The notes below the pieces were generated by a model, which did no database searches, was not told the origin of the DNA, and worked only from the letters and a program-made list of their open reading frames with translations. A stretch of 64,000 nucleotides of DNA, from NCBI GenBank assembly GCA_025618425.1, contig CM046832.1:70849707-70913706 (forward strand). The letters run 5' to 3'. Position numbers and translations under genes: made by a program. Below, in pieces: positions 12,137-24,545 of the stretch. How positions within the stretch are numbered: position 1 is the stretch's first letter; the number at the start of each line of letters is the position of its first letter. Origin of the DNA: Heliocidaris tuberculata (taxonomy: Eukaryota; Echinodermata; Echinoidea; Camarodonta; Echinometridae).

Positions 12137-15100
12137 TCTGCTCCTTTAAATACATCCAATGTCGTGAGCTATGATGTACTTCTTATAAGCAGTCAATATG
12201 GTCTGTTTGGTTGATATCCTGGTTAATGGAAGGAGTCACTTTTAATCTCAGTAGCTGCTTGCTCTGAGCACTCTAGTGTGATCTCAACCACCTTGCCTAC
12301 TCAGTTGAGGCCCTACACTGCAATTAGCCGCCCGAAAGCTTTCACTCTGTCCTGCCTAATTTACATAAAATAAACAATTTGTTTTATGTAAAAACGCTAC
12401 AGGAGACTCTCAGCTAAATTGTAAAATCTCGCCTTAAAAACCACTAAATGAAATGATTCAAACTTTAAATTCATGAATCATTCTGAATGAGAGTTGTTCT
12501 AACACTTAATTATTATCATTTGTGTAAAATTATGTTTTAATATGTGGAAACTTAGGGAAATGAGATGCCCTTTTCTTCTTTTTTTTTAGTCTAAAAATGT
12601 TATAGTATTTTTCATATCTTCCGTCGTAGCGCAAGATTGAGACTTTCACATATGAAAATTCAAAGTATATTGAAGGTCTCCTCCAAATATCTTTTCATAA
12701 CTTTATGTTGAACGGTTATGTCGGGAAAAAATTGAAGGCAATGTCATTCAGGAACCCTTGATTGTTCATCGCAGAAGTTAGAATGTAGTCCCATGTACAG
12801 CGGTACGTGCAAGATTATTTCCACTTGATTCCGTGTGTCGAGTAAAACATGCTAAGTTACTATGGCCGAAATTGGGCCCCAAAATGACAAAGACCCATGA
12901 TACGATTAATTGTAGAGAAATCAGTTAGGTGACTGTTAAAATATGGTGGTTTGCTGCCATTATAACTCCACAGTCCACTGCATTTTTAAAAAAATTTTGT
13001 TTCGGTTTTGAAAAGGGAAACAGCTGATCAGTGATGTATTCGCTCAGGAAAGAAGTCGGGAGAGCGCATGCGCATAGAGGCTATCTCCGCCGCCTATAGT
13101 TGCAGCTTCCAGTCTTTTCATGGAAGTTCTCTATTTTTGAAGGCAGATTTACAGAAAAGTACTCATTGCGCAAACCCGAAAATGGGCAGGGAGTGAGACT
13201 GGACTCATTACTCTAGTAACATTGAAATTGTTTGCATATTCATGTTGCCCCAGACTTATGTTGGGGAAAAAAACCAAACCCCATTTCACCGTACTCTGAA
13301 ACAGAAAAATACTCATATCCTTAAAAAAAAACCCAACCATATAGAATGAAAATTAATATAAAGCATAATATCATTTTTCATGTAAACTGGAATTTTTATG
13401 GTTTTTGGTGCCCAAAGGGAGATACAAGAAGGTGAATTTTCGAGGATTTCTGCTCCTCACTCAACGCAGGGCTTCGGTTCCCGTTACAAATTCAAACGCT
13501 TTTGTGACTTTATTAGGATTTAATTGCAGTGTAGGGCTGCGACTGTACTTCCCCCAGGGCAATAAAACTATGTATGCAGGTGATCAGAATACATCATACT
13601 TGCTCCATTGGGCAAGTGAACATTTGGTAAAGGCTCAGTTGCCCAGCCACAATTTTCCAAACCCACTGGCCCTCTTGCCACTGGGCGACTAGTGTGCTAC
13701 AACAGATCATCCAATTAGAATTGTAAATATGCCCAATTTGGCAAGTGAAAAGGGTGTTACATCAGGTGCTGTACTGAAAAGGCTTAGTTGACCTGCAAGC
13801 CATTTTTGAAAATTAATTTTTTTGGAGCACCCTGTAGTCATAGCCGTAAAATGTGGGTAAACTTTGGTTGCCTGATAATTATTTTGTTTCTTTTAATGCA
13901 TTCACTCTATTTGAGTACCAAGTGGAAAGCTCCTGGTCTTTGAAGAAATAGATTGAATAGTTTGTATTGTATGACAGTAGGTGTTTCAAATGAAATGTAA
14001 TTTAAGAACAGCCAATAAATTTATCCCACCTCTGTTGTAAAATCTTTACTCTCACTTTTGGAAGACATTCCACCAAATAATCAAGAAAAATGTTTCTTTG
14101 GAATACCAACATGTTCTTGGGGAAATGATTATCTTAAATCTTGCTTATTAAATACTATAAAATGCTTGAAATTTATAACTTACGAAAGATTTTTGTACTT
14201 AAAAGGATATTCTATATTGAGTGTTAATGGAGGTGAACTTACAAATTGAAGGGTTTCGAAGTTAAATATTTGTTTCATAAATATCAGATAAGAAAATTAA
14301 TTCCACACTAATTTGAGACTATAGCTTAGAAGTTGTTTGATTATCTACCTCTTTGAGATCATTTGGCATATGAAAGCTAAACTACAGATTGTACATTGTT
14401 GGTTTACTCTAAATGAATGGTTATGGAGAAGTCTTTGAAGTAAATATCACACAGAATTCATAATCATGCTGATGGCTTGGTGCCCTGCACAAACAAAAAT
14501 TTTAATAATTGATCATTGAAAAAAGTGTCAGAAACACATCTTTTAAAAAATCCTGTAAAGCTATTGTTGCATAAATAATGAATGAATATTTGAATGGTAA
14601 CTTTGGGAAGATGGATGTTTGTAGAAATGGTTGTTATTTCCAATTGCTTAATTTTCTTTGTTTTCTCTCCTTTTATGTAAACCTAGCTATTAGTGATTAT
14701 GTAATTCTGTGTGATTAATGTTGATGGTTCTGTACGGTGATTTTATATTGTGTCTTGAATTTGAAAAGAGTTAGAGTAGCATTGTAATCATTTGATTGTT
14801 TAGTACAGTTTTCTAATGGAAGATCAAAGGTTGTATATTTTATCCAATACATCAGTTTAGAGGTTTGTTCATACCTTTGTGTTTATTGCAGATTTTCAAT
14901 GATTTGAAAATAGATTTATTTGTCTGGAGGCTGAAGAGGGTCTGCTAATTCCTATCATTTCATGTAAGTCTGAAAATCAGATATTAAATTTCATGTAATC
15001 TGAATGAATGAAGACGAACAAACTTAAGTGATATCAGAACATGAAACAGGTCAAAGTTTATTTATATTGAGTAAGGTAATAATCCTGTTCCTGCATGTCA

Positions 15101-16825
15101 TCAAGTTTCAACAAGTTTTCATTTAACAGGTGAATTAAATATTCTGTCACCAGTTGAAAGTTCTTGTCCAAAACATCCATAAATTTGAATACAGCAGTGA
15201 ACTGGTTTATTGAAATGGTACATGTAGTTCATTATATTTTCATATATTCAATGTATATTCAAAATGCTTTTAAGCTCAGATAGCATGTTACACAAAATAT
15301 TACGACATGGAAAAGATAATATTGAATTTTCTCATTTTGTTGATAACAGAACAAATTCCCAATAAATCTTAATGCGCTCTGGTTGTGAACTGTAGAGGTT
15401 CTGTGTATTTATCAGTATTATTCATTGTCATATTTACTTGTTGATTGTTTATGTAGTGTACATTTGATATTTCCTCTTTTTAACTGTGCTACGTAGATTT
15501 CTTGTTAATCTTGATTTTGATGATATATTCATTATTATACATTGTATCATGTCATGATCACTTCATAGCACATGTATTTCATTGATTGATGCTAAGGAGC
15601 AAGGATATTTATTCCTAACAGTTTTACAAGTTCATTCTTGTCTTGGCAAATGGCCCGTTTTTAAAGCTTATTGTATTATGAAGAATGCCATTGGTAGTTA
15701 TTTTATTCTTTACATTTTTCCAAACTAGTATGTTTTGTTTATTTGCTATGTGAGATGATAACCACACATTTTTCATATTTCAATGTAAAGTCATCCAAAT
15801 TGATCCCCAACAATTTTTTTGGGGGTGATATATTTATGTTGCTATTTATAAGCCAAGCCCAAGCATATTAATCCCAAACCACAAGACATTGATACTTCAT
15901 AATAGAGTGGTACATGAATGAGTTAATAATCCTGTTAGTATGGATGCCCTTCTATGACTAGTGAATGGGCAGTCAAAATATCTAAACCATTGAACATTTC
16001 ATAGATCAAATTCGGGATGCAATGATTTGGTGCTATTTTTATTTAATTCTGATATGATATGATAATGTTATAATTATTGTTTATGCTGTTCTGCTATTTA
16101 GCTAATACTCTTTAAGAGTCAGTATGCATTGGAAAGGTAAAAATAAATAACAAACAATTTATTCAATAAGTGTTCCTTTTTCTTACTGATATGTTCAAAT
16201 GCCTTTTGTTAATAGCACCATGCAAAATTTGTTAACAAATTTGTAAATTTATGGATATTGCCTGTACTCTAATTAATGTACTCAAAAGTGTATCCAAGAA
16301 TTATGACAATATTTATCCATGCTTTGAAGCAGTAAAAACACTTGTAATTATCCTCTCATTTTATTATAAAGTAGAAATTTGTAATCATTAGGGAAGTATT
16401 GCCTTTGTAATTTCAAGTATATTCAGTTACATCACATCTAATGGCCAGGCAAGATATGGAAAGTGTACACTGTGTATGTTGCAAGCATGAGTGTTCTGTA
16501 TGAAAAAGATTGTGAAATAAAATGTAAATATTACTAGTCTGTATTTGTCTTTGTCTTCACTCTTTAGTGGATTGTGCATGTGTGAAAGAACAAGTCAAAA
16601 ACTTGTGTCCTGTGTTTAGAAAAATAGAATTCAAAACTAAACAACCAATGAATAGGATTTGATTTTGGTAAACTAGCACATTGAGTAGACCCACCAGCTT
16701 GAGTAATCTCAGGCCTAGTAAAAATGGAAAATAATGGTTGAAAATACATGTACATGTAGTTGGTTTCTTTCATAATGCATGTATGTCAAACAAGAAACTG
16801 CACTGTACTGCAGCAGTAAAGAAAA
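12137..16825 (+). other. No gene recognised; possible very long LEMD3 3' UTR
   Basis: About 4.7 kb of AT-rich sequence after the LEMD3 stop. I see no frame with family resemblance and few transposon ends, unlike the rest of the window. AATAAA occurs near 12366, near 14014 and near 16516. The last is followed by a change into transposon-rich sequence. A single long 3' UTR ending near 16530 is possible, as is plain intergenic DNA. A short hairpin (TTTACATAAAATAAAC / GTTTTATGTAAA) lies near 12359-12392. Confidence 0.4.
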
Positions 16826-16827
16826 TA

Positions 16828-16989
16828 CAGAGGAAACTCGGTATAAAGAGGTCTGATATAACAAGGAAATATTTTGGTCCCAGCTCTTTATATTCTATTG
16901 TTTTTTTTTAAACCTGATATAACAAGATTCCTGCTATAACAAGGTAATTTTGATGGTCCCAAGGACCTCGTTGTACTGAGTTTCCACTG
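16828..16989. mobile_element. Mariner-like MITE, copy 1, with TA borders
   Basis: Inverted ends CAGAGGAAACTC and GAGTTTCCACTG, flanked by TA on both sides (16826-16827 and 16990-16991), with palindromic interior (GATATAACAAG / CTTGTTATAT types). The same family occurs at about 19622-19793. Confidence 0.75.
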
Positions 16990-17324
16990 TATAAACCTAG
17001 ACAGGAGTACTGAAATAATAGAATGATTCTGTCTTTCTGTTTCGGTCATACGAGCTCCATAATGAAGCTGTTATATGCCAAATGAGCTGTAAGGAGAAAG
17101 TTTTGCTAAATCCAATCATATTCACGAGCATAGCTTTATTGGTGAATAATCTCATTGAAAGCATTTTTTTTTTCCCACTGCAATCCCCTGTGAGGTGATT
17201 GTATTTTCAGTAGATTCAGTAATATAATAAATGTTATGATCTTCATTAAAGTTCTGAATAAAAAAGCACCAAAGACCTACATGATTGTCGGCAGTGTATT
17301 AAAAATGCTGCTTCGGGAAGCCCA

Positions 17325-17551
17325 GGGGTGGTATTCTGAGATTTATTTTATCATGATTTTAGTGAAAAGATTTTAATTATAACAAATTTTAAATTGCAAC
17401 ATTTCATTGGTGTTTGCGCAGATGAATTCCGCGTACGTAGCCACTTTTGCACAGTCATTAACCAATGATGCGCCATAAGCGTACATTTTGTTATGACAAT
17501 TACAATTATTTCACTAAAATCAAGATAACATAAATCTCAGAATACCACCCC
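17325..17551. mobile_element. Palindromic MITE upstream of UQCC5
   Basis: A 227-bp element with arms of roughly 45 bases: GGGGTGGTATTCTGAGATTT at the left, its reverse complement at the right, and TGATTTTAGTGAAA inverted further in. It ends about 96 bases before the UQCC5 start codon, so it sits in or next to the promoter/5' UTR. Confidence 0.8.
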
Positions 17552-17647
17552 AGAGCGATTGAATATTTCTGTGTTCAAGAACAGCCGGCCTTGATCGGAG
17601 ACTAATTCAAAGATTGCGTAATCATCGCAAAGCAGCAGTAAGGAAGG

Positions 17648-18709
17648 ATGTTTTACAGCAAAACTCTAACAAGAATCCTGAATAAGTGGCCGGGAAAGAA
17701 AACATTTGGTGTATATAGGTTCTTACCAGTATTTTTCATCACAGGGGCTGGTTTGGAATGGATCATGATCAATGCTAGAATAGCACCAGGACGAGAAACG
17801 TTTTGTAAGTTAGCATCAGTCACTCTATCAGTATCACTATATCAGTCCCATCCGTGTTACTTCGTGCGTGCTACGTGTTTAGATTTGCTGACAAATGCTG
17901 GAGTGAAGTGTCATAGGCAGCATAGCCCGGTGTCATAGCTGAGGCTTAGCTGTCCACGAGCCACATCCCTCTTTATATTCATTCATGATCATGATGATAG
18001 TTACTTAATTATAACTTATGAAGATTTGTATTAGGAATAGATATTCCTAGCTATTTCTGAAATTTTATCTTCTCCACAAAAACGGAATTCGATTTCGAGG
18101 CCATCTCGTTAAACGAAGCCATGACTGAGTTGACCATGAATGGCATGATGACTCATGATCAGTGTGTTCTGCCTCACTGTGCATTAAGTCTATTAAGATG
18201 AAAAGACGTCTTCATAAGTTGCATTCAATGAAGCTCTGCTGAGAAAAATTAAAAGAACAACTATAGCTTCTGATTTATCTAACCTCAGGTCCATACTCCT
18301 CCCTGTTCAATTCAAGTAAAAGATCCCTACCCCCCCCCCCCCAAAAAAAAAAGATGAAAAAAACAAAACAAACTAAACAAGAACAAAACAAAACAGACGA
18401 TATTTAATGAATATTTATTAAAACAGTCATGATAGTAAGTGTTCGCAATAACATGCCATGTCACTGCAGTAGCATTGTTTGATTTAGTTTCAAGAAAAAT
18501 ACCAAGTAAATTTCAATATCCATTGAGCATGTTGAGTCTTGTCTATCTTATGTAAAGTTGTAGTCACTATATTAATACTGGTATTGATTTGATAACTTAA
18601 ATTTTTATCTTTCACTTTGCTTTTCTTCTTAATTTCAGATGATGTGTACAGGAGAAAAGAATCGGAACGTCGCTATGCAAAACAACTTGAGGAAGAATAT
18701 AAAGAGTAA
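17648..18709 (+). CDS. UQCC5: UQCC5 (SMIM4), mitochondrial complex III assembly microprotein
   Basis: Exons 17648-17804 and 18639-18709 join in phase 1 (TTT T|AT) to give 75 residues. Donor GTAAGT and acceptor TTTCAG are strong. Start ATG has A at -3. The protein begins MFYSKTLTRILNKWPGKK, has a single membrane segment (FGVYRFLPVFFITGAGLEWI, about residues 20-39) and then the family motif ETFY-D-DVYRRKESERRY and an acidic/basic tail. This matches human SMIM4/UQCC5 (about 70 residues) along its whole length. One extra Asp sits before VYRRK. Family knowledge: UQCC5 is an inner-membrane protein required for early cytochrome b maturation and complex III assembly, acting with UQCC6. UQCC6 follows 193 bases later on the same strand with no polyadenylation signal or convincing acceptor between, so both are probably read from one mRNA. 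Confidence 0.95.
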
Positions 18710-18902
18710 AAATACAATCTTGATTCATTGTGCATGAATGTTCATTGAATGAAAACAAACCTTGTTCAAGAAGAATACAACTTAAGCCTCATATAGGAGA
18801 GTGGAAAGAAACTTTTGGAAGAAAACTGAATTAGTAAGGAGTTTAGAACCTACAGCAAGAAGCTTTTGTCATCACTGAACTGTTTTGAAGGAGTCTTCCA
18901 AT
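18710..18902 (+). promoter_or_regulatory. UQCC5-UQCC6 intercistronic region
   Basis: 193 bases between the UQCC5 stop and the UQCC6 start. It contains three close ATGs (18743, 18747 and 18757) that open only tiny frames, all stopping before the UQCC6 start. I see no AATAAA and no acceptor with a pyrimidine tract. How ribosomes reach the second frame (reinitiation, leaky scanning or internal entry) cannot be read from the sequence. Confidence 0.6.
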
Positions 18903-20054
18903 ATGCCGGCTGGTGTAGACTGGTACCCATATATCAAGTTCATGACTGCCAGTATGTTGTCCATGTTTCTTGGGGCACAGATTGTACACTCATACTATAA
19001 GCCAGAGCTAGTAAGTCATGTTTTTATATGTGTTTGATTTCGTTTGTTTGATTTTGCTACAGATCACCTTATCCATTTAAAGTGTTTAGCTGAAATTTTA
19101 CTCTGAACAAAACTACATGGCCCACAATCAGCGAAGATAGCGGGGAGGGGGAAATGGGGGATGCATCCCCCCTACAACGTTAAAGGGAATCCTTTTATCT
19201 CAGCCTATTGTTCAAATTCGCCGTAACACACGTTCGATTCACTTTAATGTTGAATTTCTGTTGTGACAGAATATATATATATATATATATATAGTTGGGA
19301 GAATCATCCCCCCCAGTAATGAGGACCCGACTACACCAATGCCCACAATGTACACATTCTTATATTTTTTCCACACCTATGTGGACTATCATAAACACAC
19401 TGATCTCTACAATGAAAATTTGACTTTGAGATGTCACAGATATATTCCTACTTTTTATGATATTTATTTATATGTACAAATTTATTTCAGTCATTTTGTT
19501 TTTATTACATGAATTCAAATTCCCTTAACAAACCCTTATGTAGGGAAATGCAAACCATTGATCTGATAATTATTGTCATATTCAATGTAACAATTTTTAT
19601 ATGACATTTGTTATGACTTTGCAATGGAAGCTCAGTATAAAGTCCTTGGGACCATAAAAATTACCTTGTTATAGCAGGAATCTCGTTATATCGGGTTAAA
19701 AAACAACAGGATATAAAGAACCCAGACCAGAATATTACCTTGTTATATCAGGAATATTGTTATATCAGACCTCTTTATACTGAGTTTCCACTGTATTTCT
19801 GAAGTTAAAACCTTTTTCGTTTTACTATTTTTGAACACCATTGAAAATCATTAGTACCGGTACATGAATGTTGTGTTGTAAGGTGATAGTGAATAAAGTT
19901 AACTGTTTTTTTCTTTCTGTCTTTCAATCTATTTAAATAAACGCAGGAGATACCCGAGATCCCTCCAGCCTTAGGTGAGCTTGGAAGGATGAGGGATGAA
20001 GCCAAGAGAAGACGAGAAGAAGAAAGGAAGAAGAATTCAGAAAATGCTTCATGA
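18903..20054 (+). CDS. UQCC6: UQCC6 (brawnin, C12orf73), mitochondrial complex III assembly microprotein
   Basis: Exons 18903-19010 and 19947-20054 join in phase 0 to give 71 residues, the length of the human protein. Start context has A at -3. It begins MPAGVDWYPYIKFM, has one membrane segment (MTASMLSMFLGAQIVHSYY, about residues 14-32), then the family signature KPEL-E-IPEIPP-xxGEL and a charged tail rich in Arg, Lys and Glu. Family knowledge: brawnin is an inner mitochondrial membrane microprotein needed for complex III assembly, working with UQCC5. The first coding exon appears to be the 3' continuation of UQCC5 exon 2. In Drosophila the orthologues (sloth1/sloth2) are also on one transcript, while the human genes lie on different chromosomes. 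Confidence 0.95.
19622..19793. mobile_element. Mariner-like MITE, copy 2
   Basis: Same family as 16828-16989: right end GAGTTTCCACTG followed by TA, left end decayed (CAATGGAAGCTC). It lies in the UQCC6 intron, about 150 bases before its second exon. Confidence 0.7.
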
Positions 20055-20454
20055 CACCAAGAAATGTTTATAGCATAATATGAACACTTCATAGAAAGTA
20101 TATTGTATTATGAAGAGATGATTAACTACAGACTGTCACTTAATAATCTGTTGTGAAGATTAATAATAATAGGCCTATACTGGTAATATTGGGTGCTTGT
20201 TTAGCACTTGTGTCTGTCATACATGATGCTGGAGGCTATCCATATTATTACCCTTTCTTTAGCCTGGCTGCTATTACTTCTTGAAATCTGCCCCTTTTCA
20301 TAATTGACAGTACTGTATAAAGTTCATGTCAAAAAGGCATTGTATTATTTTGGGAAGCACTCCAAAATATACATGTACAGTCCCTAAATCTCATTTTGCA
20401 GTGATTATGCTTACTCATGAATATACATGTATTGGCCAATAATTTATGTTGGTC

Positions 20455-21808
20455 TACGCCCGATAGTCCGCGGGGCCGATAGACCGCGGGGCCGATAGAC
20501 CGCGGGGCCGAAAGACCGCGGGGCCGATGGACCGCGGTGTCTGAAATGCAACGCATTTTCACATCATGTCTTAAATGCATAATGACTCAAATAATTCATG
20601 TATCTTAATCCCGGGGGGGGGGGGATCTTCCATTGAAATCCGTACAGCATCCGCGAACCTGAAAACGAGGAAAAGGGGTAGTTTTTCAGGGTCGGGCCTA
20701 TTTAATTTGTCTATGGGTCGGGTGCGAATCCGCGCGGATCCGCGTTTAGGGTGTCAAAAACGACAAATATATAATAATAATAATAAATAATAATACTACT
20801 TGGTTCTTTTATAGCGCATTACACATAACAACACTGCATGTCCCTATGCGCTTTATAAAGTAAGAACGAAATAACTTAGAAATAAGAAGGTGCATACAAT
20901 GTAATGTTGGACACTGAGTTCATACTCTAAGTATTAAACAGATATCTTTTAAGGGATATTTTGAACTTATCTAAGTTGCTTTCATATCTCATGATACCCT
21001 TTTCATATAAATGGGTATCAAAATCACACTTCGGACCAAATGCAGGGAAAAGGGTATGAAATTTAACACGTTTCGTTTCGTTGTTTTTTTAATCAAGAAA
21101 AACGAAAGCATAACGCAATCCCTTATCTTTTCTTTTCAATAATTTTCAAAACAAAATGAGCTGTGTCCAAAGCAAATCAATATTTGGAACTTATTCAATT
21201 CATAATATTAATCAGTCTTCAAAATCAATCGTCAGTTATGCCATTTCCTCGTTTCTCTTCTGATTATCATTCAGTTTAACGCTGCTTAGTTTGAATTCTT
21301 TATATGAATTAGTGATAGTTGTGTATTTGTTATGAGATGGGTTTGATGAAGGCAATAAGTACTGTTTATATGAAAAAGTTGATTTTCAAAGATGTTATTT
21401 GATAAAACTTTGAGTTTCAATGAAAAGTTTCAAATTGCACGTCCTGTTAATTAGCGTTAGTTTCTTTTATTTCAAATAAAAACACAGACTTGAAGTCACT
21501 TATTGCATAATCCATTGAACATCAAAAAGTTTGAGCACATCCAGGAGGGGGTGACGATCCACCTCCCATTTCTCTTTAAATTTTTTTTTTTTTGGAAGTT
21601 TTGCTGTTAGTGCTTTCGATTGCAAGAGGTAAATAGTGATTTGAGCGAATGTGCGGAATTACTGGTGACTGGCGTGTACACTGAGACGCCGCGGTCTATC
21701 GGCCCGCGGTCTATCGGCCCGCGGTCTATAGGCCCCGCGGTATATATCGGTCCCGCGGTCTATAGGCCCCGCGGTCTATCGGCCCCGCGGACTATTGGGA
21801 TTCCCCCT
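20455..21808. mobile_element. Foldback-like element with terminal arrays of a 16-bp CCGCGG unit
   Basis: Left end (20460-20540): five tandem units of GGGCCGATAGACCGCG type. Right end (21688-21800): about seven units of the inverted form, CCGCGGTCTATCGGCC. The 1.1-kb interior is AT-rich and holds no recognisable gene. It does contain an ATAATAATA run and a short segment (TTTTATAGCGCATTACA...ATGCGCTTTATAAAG, about 20810-20860). Tandem short repeats making up long inverted ends is the design of foldback elements such as sea-urchin TU and Drosophila FB. Confidence 0.7.
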
Positions 21809-22499
21809 TTATGTTCATAGGATTATGTGCTGGATACCTGTATTTGGGAATGCAATATGCCCCAAACACATTTTGCAGTTATCATATGTGCCTGTAGTAA
21901 TTTTGAACTGATCTTTACAGTCTCAACTGAATAAATAGCATGATAGCCTTGCATTCAAATTTTTCTTTGGGGCAAGCAAGATTGCATTATGTTTTCATGG
22001 AGAAGGCAATAAAGTATGAGAGAAATATAACTAGGAGCACTGAAGTGATGGGGAACACTATCCCCCCAAATTGAAAATGTTTTGTTTGGAGGTGGTGTTC
22101 TCTGGCTTTCCTGGAGCTCTGATGAATTATTCATGTATTTGATTTATATCTGGGCCCCATCTTATAAAGACTAGTGATTGATTTCAATCGATCTACTTAA
22201 AATTTATTGCAAAGAGGGGAGGATGTCAATTTGCGATTGATAAGACAGGGCCAAAGAAATTGTCTTATAAAACAGTTCTGATTGCTTCTGATTAGTAGTT
22301 CACTCTGTACACATGTAAGACATGGCCTTGATTTGTATTTCTGCATGGGATTGCCCAATTTGTCATTGATACACTGCACATGGAGAATAATAAATTTGGA
22401 TGATTTAGAGTGAAATGTTTATAGTTAGAAAGTGTACATGTATTAGATGTTTTCATGTTGTGGTCAAATGATAGATCAGAGTGATGAGGAAGAGAGTAT

Positions 22500-22690
22500 A
22501 TGCTGTATAAAGGTAGGGAAGTGGAAAGGAGAAAGAGAGAGAGAGCAGTAGTAAAGACAGATGAGAGAGAAAATGAAAGGAGAGAGGAAGAGAAGAATTA
22601 GAGATGAGAGAGAAAAGGAAGAAGAGAACAGAATTAAAGAGGAGAGAGAGAAAGAAAGGGAGAAGAGAGAGAGGGGGGGGGGGGGTAAGG
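22500..22690. repeat. GA-rich low-complexity tract ending in a G run
   Basis: Purine-only GAGAGA/GAAAGA sequence with a poly-G tract at about 22671-22684. Frames on either strand here are low-complexity artefacts. Confidence 0.9.
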
Positions 22691-22902
22691 GAGATATAGA
22701 GTCAGGAAAAGAAGAAAATAATACATGTAAGATGAAATTGCTAAGAGTGGCACAAAGATCTGTTTGAAGGCTGGCAGACAGGAAGGTTGATGAACAGCTA
22801 AGGAAATATGACAATTAAATTCATAGTACATGACTGAAGTCTGTGGATAGTGTAGACAATACACAGCTTTAATTATAAGTAATAATATACAGGCAATTAC
22901 AA

Positions 22903-23033
22903 TGCAGAATCATACATGTATATATATAAGCATTTCATTTACACAGATGCATTCTTATCTTAAAAATGTAGAATCATACATGTATATATAAGCATTTTAT
23001 TTACACAGATGCATTCTTATCTTAAAAACGTAC
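22903..23033. repeat. Two-copy tandem repeat, about 65-bp unit
   Basis: AGAATCATACATGTATATAT...ACACAGATGCATTCTTATCTT occurs twice in a row with few differences. Confidence 0.9.
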
Positions 23034-23173
23034 AAAATGTGTTCTATACATATACAGTGAACTACAATATCCATATTGCTCTAGGAGACTTGTTACAGAT
23101 TCCTATAAATTCTGATTATGAAATTTAATTTACAAGGTGGGTTCTAGTACAAAGTCTTCTCAAGTATAGTCAT

Positions 23174-23631
23174 GGATTGTATTACCAAACAGCATTGTAT
23201 TAGTGAACGTGTACAGTTAAGCGCTTAAAATGGCTTTCATACGTGTGGGACTACGCTTATGTTCTCCACACTATTTGACACAGAGCACAGGGCAGAAGAT
23301 CATAAAATGAGGCAAAAAATAAAAGTAATATCTTATAACCTGCTCTCTTGTCACCCCCAGTCGTCACCCCGTTGGCCCCAAATCAGGGTAGGTTGTGTGT
23401 CTTTCTCCCATAGGGGGCACACGTTTGGTAATACAATACCCTTGTCAAGGGACCAAAACGCTATGTTGTTAGGAAGGGAATATCGTATTAAATCTATTTT
23501 GTATTTTTCAAATTCCACCAATTTCTTTTTCTGTAGGACTTTAAGCATTCATTATGTAAGTTTGACAGATATCCATTTGATATTTGATATGCTATGGTTG
23601 ATTTTCTGAAAAGTGTTCGGTAATAGGATCC
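23174..23631. mobile_element. TIR element family A, copy 1
   Basis: Inverted ends GGATTGTATTACCAAAC and GTTCGGTAATAGGATCC. A second copy at 45610-45973 shares most of the interior (for example AAGGGACCAAAACGC and TTCTTTTTCTGTAGGACTTT). No coding capacity seen. Confidence 0.75.
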
Positions 23632-24508
23632 ACTTCCATACTACCCTCCTCCCCCACCCCCCCCCCCCCCACCCACACACACACACTCGTATTTCAAAAA
23701 TACATGTACAATGTAAAAACAAAAAACATCATGGAATTTCAGTCACAGGAAACATAAAAAACTTAAATGTCATAAACAGCATACAACAGGGGCATCCACA
23801 ATGTCAGTATAATGCAGCCTCTAAAAAGTTGCCATAAGGTTCACATGACTGACAATGTACAATGTCTGTGACGTGGACTGTCAGTCATCTACAACTATTT
23901 AATAATTATTCAAAATCTATCCAAACATCAACAATTTCTGCACAGGTTACGCAAAAGCAGCATACAGAGTACGATAAACTTACAAAATATTTTTGTAATC
24001 GTCCTTGATCATGAATAAGTATTAAAAAGAGATATTTTGAATGATATTACTAAAATCCTGATGGTAACTTGGCTCTGGACACAAGTAAATTATGGTTAAG
24101 AAATCAGATGTATCAACTTCTTTTTTACCATTCAAAATTTGACCAATAGCTTCATTTATAAGCTTATCCTCGTGAATCCATCCCCTCGTTCCTAAACTAA
24201 TTGTATTACATGAACATGTTATCTGCTTTGATAATGAAGTAATGCAAATCATTCTTCCAGTTCGTACTAAGTATACCATCAAGATGAATTAGTAATGGAT
24301 AACAATCTGAAGAAAAAGGTCAACTGGAATATACATTTACATGTACTACATAATTTAAATCACAGGTGAATTTTGCAACTGAAAGTGTACTGTAAGCGAA
24401 AATGTAAATTGATTTGGGATACATGCTTATTTTCTGCTTTCAAAACTTAGATACTAGTATCTAGCAAACACAAAAAAATCCCACAAAAAAAAAACAAAAA
24501 AGAAACTA

Positions 24509-24545
<37 letters not shown>

